Of a stretch of 64,000 nt of DNA, positions 58,962-64,000 are shown piece by piece. The DNA comes from SZAS-79 sp965279075 (lineage in GTDB: Bacteria > Pseudomonadota > Gammaproteobacteria > Burkholderiales > SG8-39): positions 1-64,000 of the forward strand of contig CBDIHI010000008.1 of the NCBI GenBank assembly GCA_965279075.1. The letters run 5' to 3'. The notes under the pieces were generated by a model. The model ran no database searches, was not told where the DNA came from, and saw nothing but the letters and a program-made list of their open reading frames with translations. The position numbers and the translations under genes are program-made. The first letter of the stretch is position 1. Each line of letters begins with the position of its first letter.

Positions 58962-60101
58962 ATGCGCCGCTTCCTCCTCCGGCTCGCCCTTGCCGCCGGC
59001 CTCGCCCTGTCCCTGGCTGCGCCCTCCGCGATTCTCGCCCAGCCCGCCGCCCAGCCCACCGGACTGCCCGCGCCCGCGACCGACATCGAATACACCGCCA
59101 AGCCCGGCGACACGATGATCGGCATTTCGCGCCGCTACCTCATCAACGGCCAGTCGCACGAGGTGCAGCGCGCGCTGTGGGAGCACAACCAGCTCAAGGA
59201 CAAGGACCGGATCAGTCCCGGGCAGCAGATCCGCATCCCCGGCAACTGGGTGAAGAACGAGGCGGGCCGGATCGAGCTCGCCCATGTCGAAGGCGACGTG
59301 CAGTCGCAGGGCCAGCCCATCCGCACGGGCGCCCGGGTCAACCCCGGCGACGAACTGAAGACCGGCCGCGACGGCTACGTGACGATCAAGCTGGCCGACG
59401 GCTCCACGCTCGCGCTCCAGCCCGGCAGCACGCTGGCGGTGGAGGGCGTCCGAACCTCTGCGCTCAGCCCTTCTGCCGATGCGCTCTTCAACCTGAAGAA
59501 CGGCCGCGTCGAGGCCTCCGTGCAGAAGCGCGCCGCTTCGGGCGCACGGTTCGAGGTGCGCACGCCGATCGCGGTCGCCGCCGTGCGCGGCACGCGCTTT
59601 CGCGTCGTCGCCGACGACGAGAAGAAGACAGCGACCAGCGAAGTGGTGGAAGGCACGGTCGAGGTCAACGACACCGGCAACCTCGGCAGCGTGTCGGTGC
59701 AGGAAGGCTTCGGCACGCGGGTCGTCGCAGGCCAGGCGCCGAGCCCGCCGCGCGCGCTGCTGCCGGCGCCGCGCCTGTGGACCGGGATGCGCCTGTGGGT
59801 CCGCCGGCCGATCCGGCTCAACTTCACGCGCCTGCCAGGCGCGGTGAACTACCGCGTGGTTGTGGCCCGCCAGGCGGATTTCGGCAACGTGATCTCCGAG
59901 ACGCTGCTGTCCAACAACGTGATCGAGCTCCCCGAATTGGAGAACGGCGCCTACTTCATAAAGGTGCGCGGGATCGACGACCTCGGGCTCGAGGGCAAGG
60001 ACAGTCGCGGTGACCTCGTGCTGAACCTGGAGCCCGTCGCGCCCGCCGCACCGCCCGCACCGGCGGCGCAGCCGCCCGATGGCGCCCGCCCCGCCAACTA
60101 G
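58962..60101 (+). CDS. LysM and FecR domain envelope protein
   Basis: 379 residues. Signal peptide about 1-27, LysM domain about 42-93 (YTAKPGDTMIGISRRYL, ISPGQQIRIP) for peptidoglycan binding, FecR domain about 107-235 (VEGDVQSQGQPIRTG, RDGYVTIKLADGSTLAL, VRGTRFRVV), then a region resembling fibronectin-type folds (VNYRVVVARQADF, YFIKVRGID) and a Pro/Ala-rich tail. LysM-FecR proteins are often encoded beside CHASE2 sensor proteins, as here. It may supply the periplasmic signal or ligand to that kinase. Confidence 0.82.
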   Translation: MRRFLLRLALAAGLALSLAAPSAILAQPAAQPTGLPAPATDIEYTAKPGDTMIGISRRYLINGQSHEVQRALWEHNQLKDKDRISPGQQIRIPGNWVKNEAGRIELAHVEGDVQSQGQPIRTGARVNPGDELKTGRDGYVTIKLADGSTLALQPGSTLAVEGVRTSALSPSADALFNLKNGRVEASVQKRAASGARFEVRTPIAVAAVRGTRFRVVADDEKKTATSEVVEGTVEVNDTGNLGSVSVQEGFGTRVVAGQAPSPPRALLPAPRLWTGMRLWVRRPIRLNFTRLPGAVNYRVVVARQADFGNVISETLLSNNVIELPELENGAYFIKVRGIDDLGLEGKDSRGDLVLNLEPVAPAAPPAPAAQPPDGARPAN

Positions 60102-60113
60102 CCGGTTCCCAGG

Positions 60114-62429
60114 TTAACGCAGCACCGGCAGCAGGACGTTGAAGCGGGAGCCCTTCCCAAGCTCGCTCTGCACCTCGATCCGCCCGCCGTGCTTCTCCAC
60201 GGCGGTCTTCACGAACGCGAGGCCGAGGCCCGCCCCCGTCTCGCCGCGGCGCTTGGCCGCGTCCAGCCGCTCGAAGCGGTCGAAGAGCTTGGGCAGGTCT
60301 TCCGCCGCAACCCCGTAGCCCTGGTCGGCAAACGTGCAGCGCCAACGGTCGCCTTCGGGCTCGATCGTGCATTCGATGCGCGTGGCTTGCGGGCTGTACT
60401 TGATCGCGTTCGACAGCAGGTTGATGAAGATCCGGAACAGCACGTCGCGCACGCCGCGCACCAGCGCCGCTTCGGGCGTGAAAGCCACCGCCACCTCGAT
60501 GTTCTTCGTCTTCGCCTGCGACCCGGCCTCGTCCACCGCGCCGTGCAGCAGTTCGACGAGGTCGACCGCCGCGAAGCGCGCCGGGTCGATCGACTCCGCC
60601 CGCCCGAGCTGCACGAAATCCTCGGCGAGCGCGAGCGAGCGTTCGACGCTCGCCCGGATGCGCTTGAAGAAATCCTCCTTCTGCGTCTCGGGCGCGAGTT
60701 CCCTCAGGTCGAGCATCGCCGTGATCGACACCAGCGGCGAGCGCAGGTCATGCGACAGGAACCTCATGTACTCGTCGCGCTTCCTTTCGGCGTCCTTCAG
60801 CATGGTCACATCCACCAGGCTCACCAGCAGCCCGCGCCGCTCCCCCTCCGAGCCCGAGAACGGCACGACCGAGACGAAGAGGTCGCGCTTGTCGGCGTGC
60901 TTGGCCTCGAACGACAGCGGCGCCTGCCCGATCAGCGTGTTCCAGTCGGGCGCGCCCTGGGCGAGCACCGGCGCCAGCGTCTCGGACAGGCGTTTGCCGC
61001 CGAGCATCGTGGCGGGCTTGCCGATCAGGGCCGCGGCCTGCGCGTTCACGAGCGTGATGCGCAGCTCCGTGTCCACGACCAGCGCCGCCTCGGGCAGGCC
61101 GTCGAGCGTGTCGCCGACGAAGCGGCGCATGTCGCGCACGCGCGCCGAGGCGCGGCGCACTTCCTCGATGCGCGCCTCGAGCTCGTCTGACAGCGCGCCC
61201 TTGCGTTTCCTGCGCGCCATCGGCGCGGCGTAGGGCAGGAGCTCCGGCTCGCGCGCGGCGGCGGCGAGTTCCTCGTCCATGTAGCGCTGCGCCGCCTCGA
61301 GCCGGCGCCAGCTCCATACCGGGTAGCAGGCGATGAGGCCGAACACCGCGGCCGAAGGCGCGAACCACCAGCCCGACAAGTGCAAGGCGAGCAACGAGGC
61401 AACGGCCACGCCCAGCATCGCGAGCACAGTTGCGAGCAACGCGCGACGCGCCGACAGCCGCAGGAATCCCGCCAGCAGCGCGAGCACCAGCAGCGCCGAC
61501 AGCACGGCCCGCACCGCCACCGGCACGATCGACACGAAGCCGCCGCCGCGCAGGTTCGCCAGCACGTTGGCCGACAGTTCCACCCCCGGCATCGAGCGGC
61601 CGTAGCCCGACATCGGCGTCGGGTAGGAATCCATCATGCCGGCGGCGGTCGCGCCGATGAGGACGAACTTCCCGGCCAGCGCCTCCTTGGGCACCGCGCC
61701 GCGCAGCACGTCGGCATAGGACACACGCTTGAAATGCCCGGGCGCGCCGAGGAAGCCGATGTGCACCCAGTGGTCGCGCAGCCAGACACCCCGCTGCGCA
61801 TTCGTCTCCGGCGGCCGCCGCATTCCCGGCAGGCTTTCGGGCGGCGTTTTTCCATCCAACCCCGCCAATGCCGCCGCCAGGTGCAGGTACTGCCGGGCGC
61901 CGCCGGCCAGCCCTTCGCTCAGGTACAGGCTGCGGGCGATGCCGTCGGCGTCGAGTTCGATGTGCACGTGCCCGACCGCCGCAGCCGCGTCGAGGAAGAC
62001 CTTCGCGGGGGCGACTTCCCTCGGCTGGCCCGACTGCGAGGCCTCCATGATCACCGGCAGCACGGTGGTGCCGTTGCCGCGCATGGCGCGCGCAAGGGCG
62101 TCGTCCCCGGCAGGATCCGCGCGGTCCGGCTCGGCAAGCAGCACGTCGAACGCCACGCCGTTCACGCCGGCCTCGGTGAGTTTCTCGAGCAGCGTGGCGT
62201 GGACCGCGCGCCGCCACGGCCAGCGCCCGATCATGTCGAGGCTCTGCTGGTCGATCGCGACGATGACGATGTCCTCCGGCGCGGGCCGGTGCTTCAGCGT
62301 GAGGGCCGCGTCGTACAGCGTCTGGTCGAGGCGCGAGAACCAGCCGTACCCGGCCGCGAGCGCGGCCAGCGCCGAGACCACGAGGGCCGTGCCCGTCCAT
62401 TCGACCAGGAGGGGGCGGAGCTTCTTCAT
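60114..62429 (-). CDS. CHASE2-domain sensor histidine kinase
   Basis: 771 residues. TM about 12-30, periplasmic CHASE2 about 35-300 (LYDAALTLKHRPAPEDIVIVAID, RWPWRRAVHATLLEKL in parts), three TM helices about 305-375, coiled coil near 410-435, PAS-like region 437-545, HisKA with His in MRFLSHDLRSPLVSI, HATPase motifs NAIKYSPQAT, DQGYGV and GAGLGLAFVK. No receiver domain. Convergent with the LysM-FecR gene (12 bases between stops). TAAGCT on its strand lies 5 bases before ATG 62429. Confidence 0.88.
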   Translation of the reverse strand: MKKLRPLLVEWTGTALVVSALAALAAGYGWFSRLDQTLYDAALTLKHRPAPEDIVIVAIDQQSLDMIGRWPWRRAVHATLLEKLTEAGVNGVAFDVLLAEPDRADPAGDDALARAMRGNGTTVLPVIMEASQSGQPREVAPAKVFLDAAAAVGHVHIELDADGIARSLYLSEGLAGGARQYLHLAAALAGLDGKTPPESLPGMRRPPETNAQRGVWLRDHWVHIGFLGAPGHFKRVSYADVLRGAVPKEALAGKFVLIGATAAGMMDSYPTPMSGYGRSMPGVELSANVLANLRGGGFVSIVPVAVRAVLSALLVLALLAGFLRLSARRALLATVLAMLGVAVASLLALHLSGWWFAPSAAVFGLIACYPVWSWRRLEAAQRYMDEELAAAAREPELLPYAAPMARRKRKGALSDELEARIEEVRRASARVRDMRRFVGDTLDGLPEAALVVDTELRITLVNAQAAALIGKPATMLGGKRLSETLAPVLAQGAPDWNTLIGQAPLSFEAKHADKRDLFVSVVPFSGSEGERRGLLVSLVDVTMLKDAERKRDEYMRFLSHDLRSPLVSITAMLDLRELAPETQKEDFFKRIRASVERSLALAEDFVQLGRAESIDPARFAAVDLVELLHGAVDEAGSQAKTKNIEVAVAFTPEAALVRGVRDVLFRIFINLLSNAIKYSPQATRIECTIEPEGDRWRCTFADQGYGVAAEDLPKLFDRFERLDAAKRRGETGAGLGLAFVKTAVEKHGGRIEVQSELGKGSRFNVLLPVLR

Positions 62430-62434
62430 GCCGA

Positions 62435-62440
62435 AGCTTA
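62435..62440 (-). promoter_or_regulatory. -10-like TAAGCT 5 bases before the CHASE2-kinase start
   Basis: On the minus strand TAAGCT, TCGGC, then ATG 62429; no ribosome site. Only 19 bases separate this ATG from the upstream EamA stop, so read-through is the alternative. Confidence 0.35.
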
Positions 62441-62448
62441 GCGCACCC

Positions 62449-63345
62449 TCACCTGAAGGCCAGCAGCGCGATCCCCGCCAGCACCATCGCGCCGCCGACC
62501 GCGGTGCGGCCGGTCAGCCCTTCCCTGTTCCTGAACACGAGCAGGCTCACGGGAAAGATCAGGAGCGGGGTCGTGTGTGCGACCAGCGTCGCCAGCGCGA
62601 TCTCCATGTAGTGCATCGCCGAGACCAGGAACATCGCGCCCGAGGCCGTCGCGATCCCGCAGGCGACGTACAGCAGGAGGCCCTTGCGGTCCGAGGAGCG
62701 GATGCCCCGCAGCGCCCCGCCCCAGTCGCGGGTCGTGGCCAGCTGGCAGGCGAGCGCCGCGACGGACGCGATGATCGTGCCGAAGATCGCCTCGTTCCAG
62801 GTCCGCATCGCGTAACCGCGGCTCACGTTGCTGAGCGAGAAGCCGATGATGGTCGCGAGGCCGATGATGAAGCCCTTGTTCAGCACGCTGCCGGCCGGCC
62901 GGTGCGCGGAGGACGTCCCGCCGGCCGGGGGCTGCGTGAACCAGAGCCCGAAGATCACCAGCGCCGTGAGCATCAGTTCGTAGCCGCCGAGCTTTTCGCC
63001 CACCAGCAGCCAGGCGGCCACCAGCGTGAAGGCCGGCGCGACCGAGTGCACGACGCTGGCGCGCGCCGGTCCGAGGATGCGCACCGTGTCGAACATCAGC
63101 CGTCGGCCGAGGTAGGTGCCGATGAATCCGCCGAGCGCGAAGTACCCGGCCTCCTCCCAGTGCCACAGGAAGGGCGTTTCGCGGAACAGGCACTCGACGC
63201 CGAACACCAGGCTGGCGAACACCACGTTGGTGCACAACACCACGAAGAAGCCGAGCTCGACCGACATCCTCGTCATCGCCACGCGGGAGATGAGGATGTT
63301 CGAACCGAAGCCCAGCATCGAGCACAAAGCGAGGGTGATGCCCAT
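62449..63345 (-). CDS. EamA/DMT-superfamily transporter
   Basis: 298 residues, ten TM helices in two EamA repeats. Block LGPARASVVHSVAPAFTLVAAWLLVGEKLGGYE (quoted in part) in the first repeat and ALATLVAHTTPLLIFPVSLLVFRN in the second. Usually exporters of metabolites or amino acids in the inner membrane. Divergent from pcaH by 30 bases; starts at ATG 63345, 6 bases after TATGCT on its strand. Confidence 0.85.
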   Translation of the reverse strand: MGITLALCSMLGFGSNILISRVAMTRMSVELGFFVVLCTNVVFASLVFGVECLFRETPFLWHWEEAGYFALGGFIGTYLGRRLMFDTVRILGPARASVVHSVAPAFTLVAAWLLVGEKLGGYELMLTALVIFGLWFTQPPAGGTSSAHRPAGSVLNKGFIIGLATIIGFSLSNVSRGYAMRTWNEAIFGTIIASVAALACQLATTRDWGGALRGIRSSDRKGLLLYVACGIATASGAMFLVSAMHYMEIALATLVAHTTPLLIFPVSLLVFRNREGLTGRTAVGGAMVLAGIALLAFR

Positions 63346-63351
63346 TCGTGG

Positions 63352-63368
63352 AGCATAAGCGGTAAAAT
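63352..63368. promoter_or_regulatory. Divergent -10 boxes between EamA and pcaH
   Basis: Minus strand TATGCT (63352-63357) lies 6 bases before ATG 63345; plus strand TAAAAT (63363-63368) lies 7 bases before ATG 63376. The boxes are only 5 bases apart and neither gene has a Shine-Dalgarno, so both mRNAs would be leaderless and initiation would be mutually exclusive. Confidence 0.5.
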
Positions 63369-63375
63369 TATTTCC

Positions 63376-64000
63376 ATGGCCTCCGCACCGCATCAATTCG
63401 CAGACCGTTTCGCACCCTACGACGACCGCACGCAGCCGGCCTTCAACGTCGAGGGCTACAAGGAGACCCTGGTCCGCGTGCCGAAACAGGCTTTCTACAA
63501 GCGGCCGGTCACGTTGTCCGAGGTCACCGGGCCGCTGAACCTCACGCGCAAGCTGGATGCCGACCTGTCCGACATGTCGCGCACCAAGGCCGGCGGCCGC
63601 GCGCTCGGCCAGCTGATCCTCGTGCGGGGTCGCCTGCTCGACGAGGACGGCTCGCCGGTGCGCAACTCCATCATCGAGGTGTGGCACGCGAACGCGGCGG
63701 GCCGCTACATCCACAAGATGGATGCGAACAGCCCCTTTCCCGAGGACCCGAACTTCAACGGCTCGGGCCGCTGCCTCACCGACCACGAGGGGCGCTACCA
63801 GTACCTCTCGATCAAGCCCGGCGCCTACCCCGTACCCAACCATCCCGAGCGCTGGTGGCGGCCGCCGCACATCCACCTGTCGGTCTTCGGCGAAGGCTTC
63901 ATGAGCCGGCTCGTCACGCAGATGTTCTTTCCCGACGACCCGCTCAACCCGCAGGACCGGATCCTGAACAGCGTGCCCGACCCCAAGGGGCGCGAGCGCA
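63376..64000 (+). CDS. pcaH: Protocatechuate 3,4-dioxygenase beta subunit, partial at window end
   Basis: 208 residues are visible of about 235-240 expected; the 3' end is outside the window. GQLILVRGRLLDEDGSPVRNSIIEVWHANAAGRY (quoted in part) is the intradiol-dioxygenase signature; RYQYLSIKPGAYPVP carries the iron-binding Tyr residues and RPPHIHLSVFG the two His ligands. With the alpha subunit PcaG, normally just downstream, it opens protocatechuate to 3-carboxymuconate in the beta-ketoadipate pathway. The UbiD-like decarboxylase and maleylacetate-reductase-like gene in the window fit an aromatic-degrading host. Confidence 0.92.
   Translation, partial: MASAPHQFADRFAPYDDRTQPAFNVEGYKETLVRVPKQAFYKRPVTLSEVTGPLNLTRKLDADLSDMSRTKAGGRALGQLILVRGRLLDEDGSPVRNSIIEVWHANAAGRYIHKMDANSPFPEDPNFNGSGRCLTDHEGRYQYLSIKPGAYPVPNHPERWWRPPHIHLSVFGEGFMSRLVTQMFFPDDPLNPQDRILNSVPDPKGRER

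Noticed and set aside
1..64000. CRISPR arrays, tRNA or rRNA genes, transposases, integrases or attachment sites
   Set aside because: No regularly spaced repeats, cloverleaf-like sequences or recombinase motifs were seen on reading both strands; the content is ordinary chromosomal metabolism and signalling.

Overview
The window is GC-rich (roughly two-thirds G+C), densely coded and looks like a free-living betaproteobacterium, probably Burkholderiales. It carries six Bug/TctC-type solute receptors without TctA/TctB partners, several class III CoA-transferases next to AMP-forming ligases, and aromatic-acid catabolic genes, a combination typical of Bordetella/Cupriavidus/Comamonad-like genomes. 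No phage, insertion sequence, tRNA, rRNA or CRISPR array was seen, and no gene-free stretch exceeds about 250 bases.

Layout. 1-3.4 kb: a Bug receptor and an amidase, each broken by one frameshift, then a 2-hydroxyacid dehydrogenase. 3.5-5.7 kb: an Hpt protein and a hybrid histidine kinase, divergent from one short symmetric promoter. 5.7-13 kb: a D-aminoacylase-type hydrolase with its Bug receptor, a small monooxygenase-fold protein, a CoA-transferase, and a 949-residue ACP / fatty acyl-AMP ligase / PlsC fusion. 13-17 kb: four tandem, translationally coupled ABC substrate-binding proteins. 17-21 kb: a kinase / CheY-like / REC-cyclase signalling operon. 21-28.7 kb: CoA-transferase + Bug, an acyl-CoA ligase, a PfpI-family protein, a lipoprotein, a MATE exporter and another Bug receptor. 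28.7-31.5 kb: a receiver-metallo-beta-lactamase fusion, a maleylacetate-reductase-like enzyme and a VOC protein. 31.6-36.3 kb: a complete branched-chain-type (Liv) ABC transporter. 36.3-42.3 kb: acyl-CoA dehydrogenase, an amidohydrolase coupled to a lone xanthine-dehydrogenase-type large subunit, and an MFS transporter. 42.4-50.8 kb: an eight-gene operon holding a peptide-type ABC transporter around AtzG/AtzE/AtzH-like genes, divergent from a GntR regulator. 50.8-52.8 kb: RidA, Bug, a truncated M20-peptidase remnant and a surface-adhesin-E-like protein. 52.8-57.8 kb: CoA-transferase / enoyl-CoA hydratase / ligase operon and a UbiD-family decarboxylase. 57.9-64 kb: Bug, a LysM-FecR protein convergent with a CHASE2 histidine kinase, an EamA transporter and the start of protocatechuate 3,4-dioxygenase beta (pcaH), cut by the window edge.

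How it works together: most of the window is uptake plus activation/degradation of organic acids, amides and aromatics, interleaved with independent signalling modules. The two most interesting observations are the AtzGEH + ABC transporter + GntR cluster (a probable unassigned ureide/amide catabolic system) and a recurring architecture in which a -10-like hexamer lies only 5-10 bases before the start codon with no Shine-Dalgarno sequence. The latter suggests that many first genes here, including several divergent pairs, make leaderless mRNAs. All functions are inferred from the sequence; none was tested.
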